Below, piece by piece: positions 1 through 12,191 of a stretch of 64,000 nt of DNA. Positions within the stretch are counted from its first letter, which is position 1. Every line of letters begins with the position of its first letter. The stretch spans positions 2,604,001-2,668,000 of the forward strand of contig SPDT01000001.1 of the NCBI GenBank assembly GCA_008477525.1, in the 5' to 3' direction. Position numbers and translations under genes: made by a program. Origin of the DNA: Hypomyces perniciosus (lineage: Eukaryota; Ascomycota; Sordariomycetes; Hypocreales; Hypocreaceae). The notes below the pieces were generated by a model. The model was not told where the DNA came from and did not search any database. It saw nothing but the letters and a program-made list of their open reading frames with translations.

Positions 1-2679
1 CCTTGACGCCAACGGTATACCGTGATGGGAAACCACGCTCGTGGAATCGGAAGGCGTCCTCAGCGATGAGTTCATAAGTGAGACCCTGGATACGCGAAGC
101 AGTGCCCTTGAAGCAGCGCTCGACGACAGACTCATCAAGACCAAGGGCCTCAAAAATTTGAGCACCCTTGTATGAAGCCAAGGTCGAGATACCCATCTTG
201 CTCATAACCTTGAGGATACCACCGTCACACGAGTGCTTGTAGTTGTGGATGAGCACGTCGTCGGCCAGCTTCTTCTTCTTGATAAGACCCTCCCTGTTGA
301 GCTTGAGGATGCACTCCATGGCAAGGTAGGGGTTGATGGCATCAGCACCATAACCGAGCAAAACACACATGTGGTGGACCTCGCGAGCCTCAGCGGTCTC
401 GACTACGAGAGCAGCCATTGATCGCCACTTGTTGCTGACGAGATGGTGGTGAACCATACCAGAGGCTAGTAGCGTAGAGACAGCGATACGATCGGCAGAC
501 GTCTTTCGGTCAGAGAGAACAATGATGCGGTCGCGTGCCTCAATTGCGGCTGTGGCCTCCTTGCAGATTTCATCAAGCTGCTTCAGGTAACCCGCAACAC
601 CCTCAGACTTCGGGAAAGTCAAGTCAATTGTCTTGACAGTCCACTCGGGGTAGATGGTGGACATGTTCTTGAGTGCATTGAACTCGGGAATGGACAGGAT
701 GGGGCTAGGGAGCAGAAGTCGGCCGCACTGGGATGCATCCATTTCGAGCAAGTTACCCTGAGGACCAACGTAGCATTCCAAAGACATGACGATGGACTCT
801 CGGATGGGGTCAATCGGCGGGTTGGTGACCTGCGCAAAGAGCTGTCGGAAATAGTCGTACAAAAGACGTGGCGATTGGGTCAGGCAGGCAAGGGGGCCAT
901 CGTTACCCATGGAACCCAAGGCTTCTTTCTCGTCAGCAGCCATGGGCGCCAGTAACAGGCTGACCTGTTCGTGAGTGTAACCGAAAGAAAGCAGCAAGGG
1001 GTCACTTTGGAGCAGAAACTCATCGGGCTTGGCTGCTAGGTCAATCTTGGACTCGAGAGTCTCCAGAACTTTAGGCATGGTGATCAACTCGCGATCCAGC
1101 CAAGCACGGAAGTCGTGTCGGTTTGCTACAGCCTCCTTTAGCTCAGCATCGTCAATGATTCGACCAGCCTGTGTATCGACCAGGAGCATTTTTCCAGGCT
1201 GCAGTCGTCCCTTTTGGACAACCGACTCAGGCTCAACGGGGATGGTGCCAACTTCGGAAGCACAGATGATACGGTCATCATCCATGACATAGAATCGACA
1301 AGGTCGGAGACCGTTTCGGTCCAGGTTAGCACCGCAGTAACGTCCGTCGGCGAAGGTGAAGAGAGCAGGACCGTCCCAAGGCTCCATTTGGCAAGCAGCC
1401 CATTCGTAGAATGCGGCCTTCTTGGGGTCCATGTTTTCGTTGCCTTGCCAGGCCTCTGGAACCATAAGCATAACTGCCTCCGGAAGGGAGAGCACGCCGT
1501 TAATGGTCAGCAGCTCGAGAACATTGTCAAAGGCAGCAGAGTCAGAGCCACCATCTTCAACAACGGGGTACATCATCTCCAGCTCATCCTTGAAGATGTC
1601 GGAGTGCATGACACCCTCACGAGCACGCATCCAGTTCTTGTTGCCTCGCAAGGTGTTGATTTCTCCATTGTGGGCTGCCCATCGCAAAGGCTGAGCACGA
1701 TCCCATGAAGGGAAGGTATTTGTGGAGAAACGTGAGTGAACCAGGGCGAAGTGCGCCTCGTAGTCGGCGTTGACCAGGTCATGATAGTAGGAGTACACCT
1801 GCACAGGGGCAAGTTGTCCCTTGTAGACAATGTTCCTGTTTGAGAGCGAGCAAAGGTAGAACCAGTTGTGGAGGCCGATTGTGTGGGTGGCGCGCTTCCG
1901 GAGCACGTAAAGTTGACGCTCAAAGTACCGATCGTCGAACTTGGCTGGGTCAGTGATCTCTGGAGCATTTCCAGGACCGTAAGCAGAAGTAAGGACAATA
2001 AAGGGCTGAGCAATGATGGGCTCGCGGGACTTGGCCGCGGGACCCAGCAGACTCGAGTCGACAGGTGGCCGTCGCCATCCCAAAACTCGCAGGTCCAGCG
2101 ATTCAGCAACGTCTTCCAGCTGCCTCTTGGACTCTTCGAAAGTCTCTTCGTCGGGCTTGAAGAACAGATTTCCCACGGCGTACTGACCCAGAGGAGGCAA
2201 CTTAATGTTCTCCTCTCTCTCGAAGTTCTTGATAAAGAACTTGTGGGGGATGGATGTCATGACACCGGCACCGTCACCATCTCGGGCGTCGGATCCCACA
2301 GCACCACGATGGGTCATGTTGCACAAGAGGTTTCGTGCTAATATGGTGTTAGCAAATTCATAGGCTTACTTGCAGTGACTAATTCAGCAAGCAACTCACC
2401 ATCGCTAACGATTTTGTGGCTGGGCTTGCCCTTGATATGGCTGAATATACAGATTAGTTGACGGGTCGCCACGGGGTTGGGACAGAGCAGTTGCACTCAC
2501 CAAGCAAAGCCTACACCGCAAGCATCCTTTTCATAGGATGGGTCGTAAAGACCCTGCTTCACGGGCAAGGCTCCAGCCCACGAGTCATTGTTCTCGGCCT
2601 GGTACTCATACGGGTGGTATTGCTCTTGCTCGGCTTCTTGGTGAATTTGTCGGTCGTCAAAATCCTCGAGCAGGCCCAT
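1..2679 (-). CDS. GLT1: NADH-dependent glutamate synthase (GOGAT), N-terminal part, cut by window edge
   Basis: Glutamate synthase converts glutamine plus 2-oxoglutarate into two glutamates and completes ammonium assimilation in the cytosol. Exons read complement(1..2337, 2400..2440, 2501..2679), joined by two GT-AG introns of 60 and 62 nt; the joins restore a continuous frame. The ATG at 2679 is followed by a short leader that ends before Cys54 in DACGVGF, the expected N-terminal nucleophile of the class II amidotransferase domain after propeptide removal. Further conserved stretches are NMTHRGAVG, HSRFSTNTFPSWDRAQP and NGEINTLRGN (amidotransferase), then the central domain with HHHLVSNKWRS and VLLGYGADAINPYL. 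About 850 residues are visible. The family is usually about 2,100 residues, so the FMN/Fe-S and NADH-binding parts lie outside the window. Two GATAAG sites lie about 180 and 270 bp upstream. Confidence 0.95.
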
Positions 2680-5600
2680 GCTAGGCGAGGATTTGTTTCT
2701 CGTTTCTAGTTTCTAGTCGGGGCGGCGGACGGACGAGGCCGTGGGCAATGGCTGCGAGCCGATGGCAGCAAGTTGTGGCTGCTCCAACACAGTACAGATC
2801 TAATGCAAAAAACGATGATATGTTAATCTCCAGTCATGTATACCAAAAAGACAGTGATAAGTGGTTTGTGGGATGATGTGTATCCAGAAATAAGAAAGAG
2901 GGTGGTGAAGAGGAAAAGAAAAGAAAAGATCCAGAAAGAAGAAGATAAGGTTAGAGGTCTGAGGTCCAAAGTAAAGTCTCTGGCTGCGTGTCTCCGTTGC
3001 CATAACCGGCCATTGAGCGCTGTTCCAAGCGTTGTTTCAATAGAGGTTACTCGTACAGAGGGGACTGCAGCTGCAAGCGTTGCCGGTAGCGGTGGTGGCG
3101 GCATGGTGGGGCTGCTGCAGGGGGACCTTGTCTCACTGCAACCTTGCGTTTGCAGCCCCGGCCCCCCTGCTCCAGCGCATTTGGTGCCCAATTTTAGGGC
3201 GCCAGCAGCCAAACAGATGCTGGACGATGACGATGGCGTCGCCTTATCCCCCTCATGGTACCCCTCATGCCCACAAAAAAGTATCCATGCATTTCGGTTC
3301 CGAGCCCCAATTTAGGCAACATGTTCGTGATGTCGCAGCCGCGCTGGCATATGAAGACTCGGAGGCATTGATGAGACCAAATTCATCAAGGAACAGAGAC
3401 GAGAAAAAGACTTTCTTTACATTCTTCTTTCCCAGCGTGCTTTGTCTGCTCGGCCAATGGCACACCGAACAATGACGTTACGCCGTTGGCGGGGAAAGCA
3501 AAAAGTCAACCCACGATTGATGGTTTCATCAATCACACGAGGGCATGGTACTGCCAGTTTGCAGGCCAGCAGACTCTTGGAATCACCCAAAGCATCTCTT
3601 TCTTTGTAGTATCATCATGCCCTTCACCTGGTTGTGGCTCTCCTCACCAATCGGGTTTCCTGTCGAATCGGTCACCCGTCATGAGAGGGTTTTCCTCGGT
3701 GCGCCATGTTCAGATGATGACTTCGGTGGCTGTCATGTCCCCCGTCCGGCGAAGCATAGTTGGCACCCGCAGAGAGATGGACCTCGTGTTCCTCGATTGT
3801 ACTGAAAAGGGAAACTGGGGATCTGGGGGTGTTTTTGGATTTGGGGGAGAGAACAGCCAGCATTGCTTTGCTTAACTTACCAGCTATATTGCTCTTCTGA
3901 TATCAATGGGGTGCCGTGCGCTCTAGGCCTAGCACAGCAAGCTACGGAGAAGGAGAGCAAGACGAGAAAAGGCAAAGGAGAGGAGAGAGCGCGAAACGAG
4001 CAGAAGAGGGGGGAGGGAGGGAGGAGGGCATGCTTTTATGATGGGAATGGAGGCTTCTGCTCCGGCGTCGCCCCCCCCCCTCTCCAAGCGGCTCTCCTCT
4101 CATAGTTCGGAAAGTAACTTGAGGCAACAGCCTGCCAAGCCCATGGATCTCACCAGCAAGGAGTGGGTGGTCCGACCAGGGCCAAGTAGGCGAGAAAAAA
4201 ATGTCAGAAGCGGCTGCTAGTCGCCTCGTCGATGTGCAACTTGGTCCGGAACTAGGACAGCCCTCTGGGTTACCAGGGTATGCTTAGCTGCAACTGACAG
4301 TGGGGGCGTGTAGGAGCTGGCCGACACCCAAGACACGAAATGCAGCGCTCTGACTGGCGAGAACGGCTTCGCAGCTGTGCAGGCGGTCCGATCTGCCCCT
4401 CCATTTGATGTCGACTGGCGCCAGAAGCACATGTCAAGAAAGCACCGCAGACGCCTTCGAGGCCATTTGCGCCGTATGAGGCCGGCAGGATTGGGGGTTT
4501 GGCCGTCGTCTGTCGCCGATGCGCGGAGAACACACACGAGAGACCCCCTCCTTTCGGTGGTGATGTCAGTTTCTGTGCTCCGTGCAGAAGGGACCCGCGC
4601 TTCATATGCTCCATAGGCTCCATGGCTCCATTGAATCTCCGACAACTGAGCACAGCGCAGCATGGCACGTCACCGTACGACGTCTTCGTCCACAGAGAGC
4701 CAATTGCAGGCATGCATATTACCAACCCGGTCCTCCCCGGCGTGCGATCTGGCCTGAACTGCAACGCTGTTGGAGTCAACGGATCGAGAGTGTACGTAAT
4801 AAACCCAGACAGACCGAACGGTGTCATCCGCAACTCTGGGCCGACTGGCCGAATTGGGTATTTGATTACCCTCAAAAACGTTGCTATTACCCCCATAAAA
4901 CCATCTCATTACCCCCGTTAAACTGGAATTGGCTCTGGAGATATTTAAGGCTGATTTTGCCCCTGTTTACTTCGATTGAGGCCAGAAATAGCCCCTGAAT
5001 TGCTCGTTTGTCTGTCGGATCCGGATGCAGCAGCAGATGCGCGCGGTCGGCTTCATCGTTCCATCATCTCATTTCTCATTTTTCATTTCTCATCTCGCAG
5101 CTGTCGCCTACCACGGCTTTTCCGCATAATTCGCGTCCCCGCCGCTGTCACAGTACAGTCATAAGTTCTCGCCACCCGGTTGGGTCTAGCTGGCGTTCAT
5201 CTCCTCATGACTGGCCCTTGCCTCGGCCTTATCCTGTCGTTGAGAATTTGGTTTGCTGTACACTTTGTGTAAGAGAAACGCTGGCGGACAGATGCCAATA
5301 TCTTCCGAATCCGGGACAGCAGCACACCCAACCCCACAGCATCTCGGCGACTTGCAGGGGCCATCCCAACCACCCAAGCCCAGCAACAGCCAGAAAGGCA
5401 AATGGCAGGGCCATGCGCATGAGGATCTGTGGCTGACGGCTTCGAGCTTAGCTGTGCAGCCAATCATTAATGGCTATTTTCCAAGCCTGGAGACCTGCCT
5501 GGCCGATGTCGCGCTCAAGTCTCAACGCCACGAAGCATGCTGCCGAAGTCTGAGGTCTGAGGGGTGTCGACAGAGGCATGTTCATTTGTTGATGGTGACA

Positions 5601-7787
5601 AATCAACCAATGCGCCCTTTCAGTGCCGCCATGAAAAGAACTCAATCGATGGCAACCTTACAATGATTGGGACTCGCAACACACACACAACTTCGCTGGC
5701 CTTCCTCATTGGTTGTTGCTGACGTGGTCACACGAGCTACGGTTCTGACAGACCACTATTGCTCCCTACATACTTGAACAGCTCGCTTGCAGCTGTCCCT
5801 GCAAGATGGATAAGATGGGAATGCAGTCCTAGGACGATGACCGGGGTTCCGAGCCGCCACCGTCGTTTCTCCTGCGCCTTCGCAGGCAATATTATAGGGA
5901 TCATGATCCGCATCCTCACATCGGCCCATTTCCTTGTGTGGGTGGTGTTCCCTTGCATGCGCTCACCCAAAACATCGACATAAAAGAATTGGCTCGTGCA
6001 GCCAATCAATGCCTTAGCCGTGGCCGATTAATCCTTATCTCAGGCCAACCAAGATTGCCGGCCCGTGGCCCGAATCTTGACGCTACTAGCGCAGTAATAG
6101 TCTGCGAGCCACCGTTTGGAGCCATTTCATCTTAACGAGGTGTCGACACTTTGTTGAGTTTATTTTCGTTGTTACCTTGCTCGGCGCCGTGGTTGCATGT
6201 CACACCAAGGTAGCATTCATTTCATCAGCAAGGTTGCGGCTAGGCTAATGAGTGGACTCAGTCTCTATGTACGCTCCAGGACGGATCTATGGGCCTTTCA
6301 GTCGAAATTGATCCACTAATGGGAGATATTGAAAGAAATCACAAATACAACAGCTTATGAATAGCATAGGATTAGTATGACCAAGCATTGATACTTTGAA
6401 TCCTGTTGCTACTACGGAGTAACTTGTTCTTCACCATCGACGGAGGACTGGAAAACGCACTGACGCAGGTTTGCTCCGCCGCCTAAGCAAGCTTATTGTC
6501 CCGACTAGGTAGCGGGACCAGGGGTCCAAACCAGTCCCAGATCACTGGTGAACCACTACTGTTATAAATACGACATCTGCCAACGGCAGCACACGAGGAA
6601 CGACGTCAGCGTCAGAAAACCTCCGATGACCCGACCGAAGTCGGCAACTTCTTTATATCATCATTGTGCAGCTTTTAGGCTTGACGGCGAACTTTTTCTA
6701 CTAGCAAATTTGGCCCTAAAGAGGAAATTTTCCGCTGCCTGTCGTACTCCGTCCGTACAATGTTGAACGAAGAAGGGCTGATGATATGTGACGAGCTGGA
6801 TTTGGAATTGACTACATATATTAGTACATATATGTACCGGAGGCGGCGTATTGCTCGGCCTTTATGTACAATGTCGTCTTCTGGTGGGTTTATAGACGCA
6901 CCGAATGTGATGGGAGACTATGCACAATACGACACCGAAGACGGAGCAGACGTATTATTACGGAGTACTACCCGCCATCATGTTGCAATAGTACGGAGTA
7001 TGGAGCAGTAGCACCACTACTAATATCATGCTGCCTCGGTGGAAGGGAGCATTAGAGATGGGGGTCAAATTGGCAGCCATCCCGAGAAATCCCGACTTGC
7101 ATCTGAGTGCACCCTGCGGCTTTTTCCGATTCAGCGGGGTGGTTCAGAGATGCAAACCACCAAAATGAGGAGCGCACTCAAGCACTTAGGTAGGGTCATC
7201 AGATGTTTCAGTGCTTGTCTCCTCTATCGTGAGCTTGGCCTTGAGCGGTGAAGGCCATCCCTTCGCAACTGTGCTACAAGAGAGACTGTTTGGTGGCGAT
7301 GTGCGACTGAATAAGAGTCAGTCACCTATTAACTCTGAAGGCAGGGAGGCAACGGCGGGGCAATATGAGACGAGACTTGATGAGTAACGTAGTCGCTGGA
7401 AAAGTCCGCATGCAAATCCGCCCACCCATGTAGTAGTAGAGCAGTAGTGGTAATATTAGTAGTAGCATGACTGTTTGGTCCATTTCATACCTTAGTAATT
7501 CATCATGCCATCACGGTTCCGTGGTCGATTTTGCTCAGTTGGAGACCTCCGTATTATTATACTCTCATGCGGAGCTTGATAAGAAGTTAATCTTGGCTCG
7601 CGGCTGATAAGCGCGCCAAGCGCAACTGCGGACCTTGGGCGTTCGTTTATCAATCGAAATGCTGCATCCCTGTCAAGCAACATCGTCATGATACGTACCG
7701 ACTAACTAACGACTTCTCCTAACGATACGGAGTACGGAGTACAAGCTGGGCAGACGACGGCGTTTCTAAACGTCGTGATCGAATCTA
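2680..7787. other. Intergenic spacer between GLT1 and APC15
   Basis: This 5.1 kb stretch starts with the GLT1 promoter. Its open frames overlap one another on both strands, lack recognisable domains and cannot be joined by plausible splicing, so I call no gene. From about 6.4 kb onward it holds five copies of the TACGGAGTA 9-mer (6413, 6959, 6992, 7726, 7733). A C-rich run lies near 4071. Confidence 0.6.
2856..2949. promoter_or_regulatory. Two GATAAG sites upstream of GLT1
   Basis: GATAAG occurs at 2856-2861 and 2944-2949, 177-270 bp upstream of the GLT1 start codon. GATA factors of the AreA/NIT2 type bind HGATAR in nitrogen-regulated fungal promoters. Binding here is inferred from the motif and the gene's role only; the 6-mer is common by chance. 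Confidence 0.3.
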
Positions 7788-9009
7788 ATGTTTGCTACGC
7801 TCCCAGACTTTACCCCACGAGACGTAAGATCCCTCCGAGTTGCTCAACCGTCTACAAGCGCTTTTCGTCTGACAATGGCTTCCCATCTAGTCACACTCTC
7901 TGTGGTACACGTCTTCCAGAAACCCATTCATCCCACCAGGACCCGTCGATAACCTCTCCGCAGAACCGGGCAGCAACAACCACCATGGCCTTAACCAAGT
8001 GCGCCAGCGCGGACAGCTCCTCGAGCGAACGGCGCTGGCCCGCCTCGCCGCAGACGAGCAGAATATGCACCGTCGTCGCGTGAACGTGCAGAATTTTGGC
8101 TCCACGTGGCTCAGGCCGCCGGGCGTGCCCAAGACGCTGCACCAGATGCGAGAGGAGAAACGCGAGCAAGAAGAGCACCAGGAGGCGATGCGGCGGGAGC
8201 AGCTGGCGCAGGAGCTGGCTGAGGCTGAGGCGGAGGGCGGTGTAACTGATGAGGGGATGATGGATGACGTGCAGCTGGATGGCGCGCAGGATCTGGATGA
8301 TGAGATTCCTGATGCAGATGATGACTTTGCTCTAGGCGGTGATGATGACGATGACGAGGAAGAAGAGGAAGATGAAGACGACGACGACGACGAGGATGAA
8401 GAAGAAGACTACGAGGAAGACCCGGATGAGGAAGCCCTACGAGAGGAACGACAACATGATCTCATGGCCGCACGGATGCGGATGGCAGACGATGCCTTCA
8501 GAGAAGCACTCATCCGCGGTGACCCAGAAGGAGACGACATGTACGGCGGCGAAGAGGAGCTCGAAGAGGAAGACCGGGGCCACATGCTCGACGAAGACGA
8601 CTTCGCCTACGACGGCACCCTAGACGATGGCATGGCGGGTGACATGGATGCCAACCTCGACGACGACATCCCTGAGGCTGAGGACGGCTACGAGCACACC
8701 GACTCAGAGGCCGAGCTTAGCAGCAACAGCAACAGCAGCAGCAGGAGCGGCAGTAACGACGAAGAAGAGGAAGAAAATCAATACGAAGACGAAGACGAAG
8801 ACGACGGTACCGGGGTCCAGGATGTTAGTTTCGTACCGATGGCTGCTCCTCTTGGTCCACCTCAGTCTCCTACGCTGCGTGGCGGTGGCTTGAATCTGCA
8901 TTCAGTTCTTCGGACGAGCATGGACCTGAGTGGGTTGCTGTCTCAGGATGAAAGCAGTTTCATGATGGAGAGCAGTCCTGCGCTGAGTCGCCGGCGGAGA
9001 AAAGAATAA
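7788..9009 (+). CDS. APC15: Anaphase-promoting complex subunit 15 (Apc15/Mnd2-like)
   Basis: This encodes a small subunit of the anaphase-promoting complex (cyclosome), the ubiquitin ligase that drives mitotic exit. Apc15 helps turn over the checkpoint complex on the APC/C. Exons are 7788..7823 and 7891..9009, with a 67-nt intron (GTAAGA...ATCTAG), giving 384 residues. The 12-residue first exon MFATLPDFTPRD joins to SHSLWYTSSRNP, the conserved start of fungal Apc15 proteins; an internal ATG at 7999 would lose it. Next come a basic, alpha-helical segment (RQRGQLLERTALARLAADEQ, then the NFGSTWLRPPGVPKTLHQMR region) and a Glu/Ala helix. The rest is a very long Asp/Glu-rich low-complexity region (about residues 140-320) with a Ser-rich insert, ending in a basic RRRRKE tail. 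The acidic part is expected to be disordered. The gene is convergent with BET1. Confidence 0.85.
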
Positions 9010-9423
9010 GTGAAGGCATACAAATATACCCCCCTCCTGTATGAGGAAACGAGCAAAGGGAGAGTAGATGCTGGGCGACGGCGTTACTTGCTGTAGAAGA
9101 GAAGCACCCATTGCTATTATTGCTCTGTGTAGTATTATATATAGATAAATAGCATTCGCTTTTGACGCCCCGGGGCGAATCGCCCTCGTACAAGATGCAA
9201 AACGAGACAGCCATATATCATTGAAACTCCGCCAACGCCGGCCCAAGATGCAACTCTACACACCACCCAAGGTCAAAGTGTTTCTAGACGTGACCTTTTC
9301 ATCTCCGTTAACTGGCCCCCCTAATATGGTCATGTAGTAGTGTGACATGGGATCTATCCGTCATCCCCCAAAAAGTAAGAAATCGGACATCATTGTAAAT
9401 ATTTCGCAGGCGTCGAGGGGAGG
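9010..9423. other. Convergent 3' region between APC15 and BET1
   Basis: Both flanking genes end here, so this should hold their 3' UTRs and polyadenylation signals. An AT-rich stretch lies near 9130-9150. I see no gene. Confidence 0.5.
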
Positions 9424-10051
9424 CTAGAATAGCCAAACGTAGGTGAAGAGCACGGCAACGGCAAAGAAGAACAGCAGCCACCATTTCCAGCCCACGCCCG
9501 AACGCTCGGCCATGATCAACATGCGGTTCATCGTGCCTCGCAGGCGCAGTCTCGTCGAGTCAAAGGAATCGTTCATTTTTTCCGCCAGGGCCGAAGACTC
9601 GCGGATTTCATCGCCAATCGCCGCCGTCATCTACCGCAAAGGCCGCCGTCGTGTTAGCCCTCCCGTTTCCTTTCATGGCCTATGTAACCTCCTCCTGGAG
9701 GAACGGGGAGGAAAAGGGACAACTTACGTCCTTCAACACCTTGACCTTGCCCAGAATGCCGGCCACATGCTCATCGTTCTGGCTCTCCAGTTCGTTCAGC
9801 ACCGCGTCGCTGTACTGGCCCTTCTTATTCGGCGTCGCGGACCGGTAGCCTTGGCCCTCGCCGCCATACTGATTCCCGCTGTTGCGTGCGTAGCCCCCGT
9901 ATCCGCTGTAGCCGTACCCTCCGCCTACGCCGCCGTTGGGGGAGGGAGAAGGGCTGGGTCGTCGGGTTTCGTCGCCGGTATAGCCCGCGAAGAGGGCGCT
10001 GCGCGAGTCGCGCTGATGAAGGGATGAGGCGCCGTATCTGGTTGTCGTCAT
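9424..10051 (-). CDS. BET1: Bet1-type Qc-SNARE of ER-Golgi transport
   Basis: Bet1 is a tail-anchored SNARE that mediates fusion of ER-derived vesicles with the cis-Golgi, with Sed5, Bos1 and Sec22. Exons are complement(9424..9630, 9728..10051), separated by a 97-nt intron (GTAAGT...GGTAG), giving 176 residues. Residues 1-75 are Gly/Tyr/Ser/Pro-rich and probably disordered. The SNARE coiled coil spans about residues 85-150 and includes NELESQNDEHV, IGDEIRESSALAEKMND and FDSTRLRLRGTMNRM. A single transmembrane anchor, WKWWLLFFFAVAVLFTYVWLF, forms the extreme C-terminus, as expected for a tail-anchored protein. The intron lies inside the SNARE motif. At the position where hand alignment places the zero-layer Gln there is a Ser. 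Confidence 0.85.
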
Positions 10052-11001
10052 TCCGCTGTTAGTCTAGATCCCGCCGTATCATTTGAAGGGGAGAAAGATG
10101 CCGAGGCGAGTGTGCGGGAGGATGAGATGTTGGACATCGCATGGACGAGGCGAGACACATTGCTAGTGTTGCGATGGAGGGGAGTAGGAGGATGTCACAG
10201 CTTCCAGTACAAACCTTTGCGCCATGACGATAAAAAAGGGGGCCCGTGACTGTAATTCAGTCGCAAGGTATAAGCATATCAACCAGGTCGAAAAAAAGGT
10301 ATCTTGTAGAACAATGCGTTGGCTGATCCCCCTATTAAATCATTTCCATGTTCGGGGACAGTTTTTTTGGTTTAGGTGGTCTTCCCGTAACCTTGTCGTT
10401 TACAAGTGGCGGGAGTACGTACCAGCTTAGCCTTTGTCCAATCGTGGCCACGAAGCTTAAAATTCTAGCCGTCTGGGCTCAACTGCTGCTAATATTCCAT
10501 ATAAAACTATAGAGTACTACTACAATGTCTAAAGAGTTTTATAGAGAAGGTATTTTCTCTTTGATTTGCTGAATGATCGGCTGCAGTGGACTAGAGCTGG
10601 CGGACACGTTTCAATTGGCTGTCCTTTTACAGAGACTGCACGTCTCTCCTACGCTGAGTTCAGCTCCAACACAATACATACTACCGACATTGTGGGGGTT
10701 GGCGGGCCGAGACTGCACGACACGGATGCCAACGGCACTTTAGCTCAAGAAACACGGTTCAAGTCAATGCGTGAGTTGTTCTCATTTATTTATACGCGTG
10801 CCATGGTGCAGTACTATGTGCAGTAGAGAGCAAACAGCTCGCTCTTTTTTGCCCTCCACGTCTCATGGGGCGTCAGATCCAGCTAAGATGGCGAGAAACC
10901 CCTGCTCCCTCGTCGCGTACCAATTCCGGGAGTTTAAAATCATAACATCATGCGATCCTCCAAACTTTTTCCTTGCCTGGAAACATCACTGTCGCCGTCC
11001 C
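10052..11001. other. Intergenic spacer between BET1 and CHZ1
   Basis: This 950-bp stretch holds the BET1 promoter on its left and the CHZ1 3' end on its right. Open frames here are short and low quality. No RNA gene or repeat was recognised. Confidence 0.5.
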
Positions 11002-11488
11002 TTAACCGCTCATCTCGATGTCCTCGTTGGGAGGCTCAAAGTCATCGTCATCCTCATCCTCGTCCTCTTCGGCTGGGTGCTGTTCAGCAGCCTTGGCAAA
11101 GTCGATCTTGGCACCACGGGTGCGGCGCCCACCCTCAACGATGTTGTTGAGGTCGATCTCTTCCATGCCATCCTCATCTACGCGCAAAATGGTTAGATAA
11201 CTCATAGGTTCAACGAGGCCAGGGGCTCATAATTACCTCCTTCGGCGTTCTGCCATCGCACGGTTAGCATAGATCTACAAACAGCTGAGGAGATGAAATC
11301 TAGGGAAATACTCCGCATACCTCTTCTTCCTCTTCTTCGTCGTCATCTTCGTCGTCGTCATCGTCCTCATCGACGGTGGTGTTCTGAGGAACATCCTCCG
11401 CCGCAGCCTTTCCCTTGCCCTTGCTCTCAGCAAAGGTCTCCTCGGCGGAGGCGCCCTTGGGGATGGTGACGCCACTTTCGTTGGACAT
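11002..11488 (-). CDS. CHZ1: Histone H2A.Z-specific chaperone Chz1
   Basis: Chz1 is a small acidic nuclear chaperone that binds H2A.Z-H2B dimers and delivers them to the SWR1 remodeller. Exons are complement(11002..11177, 11237..11249, 11321..11488), giving 118 residues. Exon 1 (56 residues) ends in an Asp/Glu tract. Exon 2 is only 13 nt. Exon 3 opens with the conserved CHZ motif, DEDGMEEIDLNNIVEGGRRT followed by RGAKIDF. Frame continuity is exact only if the 13-nt exon is used: 168, 13 and 176 nt sum to 357, or 119 codons with the stop. Each intron has GT and AG ends. A second acidic block (EEDEDEDDDDFEPPNEDIEM) closes the protein. A gene finder that skips the microexon would truncate or split this gene. 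Confidence 0.85.
11237..11249 (-). other. CHZ1: 13-nt microexon of CHZ1
   Basis: The sequence AACGCCGAAGGAG on the minus strand is flanked by an AG acceptor (11250-11251) and a GTAATT donor (11231-11236). It encodes NAEG, with the last base contributing to the next Asp codon. It is needed to put the acidic N-terminal exon and the CHZ motif into one frame. Confidence 0.7.
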
Positions 11489-12191
11489 CGTGGCAAATAG
11501 AATGGAGCACTGAGATGAGATGTGTGCGGAAACTGTGATGGAGTGGTCTAGAGAAGAATTGACCCTAAGAGTGAAGGTTTGATGTTTGGGTATGAACAGG
11601 GAGGGTGCGCTTCCGGTGATTTATGTCGAGAGCTCGTGAGCCGCTTTTAAAGAAGGAAGGCTGCGCCAATGGCAAGCTTAGCTCAGGAGCATAGCAACCG
11701 CGCTAGTCTGTTTCATACTAGTGTCGATTTGGATCTCGAGTCACGTGGAAGACAACAGAGGCAGCAGAGGGAAATGGAGGAAGCAAGACAGCAATGAAAG
11801 AACGCTATGCAAGAGGATCATCCCCTCCATTATTATTTGTACATAGGATTCACGGTTTAGGATAGATGATGGCGGCATTACATAAGTGAGATAGGATTGG
11901 AGGGAGACTCTTTGCAAAGACGCATGAACTTGGATGGTGTCACCAGTCCGCAAAGCAAGGGGTTTTGTGTATGTACACCGTAAATGGAAAGCAAATGCAG
12001 GTCTCAAACAGACATTTCTCATAAAAGAAACCAGTAGGTATGAATAGGGCTGTCACATCAAAAAACTGCTACAAAGAAATAGCTCCCAATGATTCAGGCC
12101 ACAAGTCATATCATGTATGATAGAGGGAATGGAGCAGGCGCATCGTGGGGGACGAAAATCGACATCATCAATAGTATTTGAGATTTCCTTT
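11489..12191. other. Intergenic spacer between CHZ1 and the EMC10-like gene
   Basis: This 700-bp stretch contains the CHZ1 promoter and the 3' end of the EMC10-like gene. No further gene or RNA was recognised. Confidence 0.5.

Noticed and set aside
4217..4998. Several overlapping ORFs of 138-208 codons on both strands
   Set aside because: They occupy several frames of the same GC-rich DNA at once, have biased, non-protein-like composition and contain no recognisable motif or splice structure.
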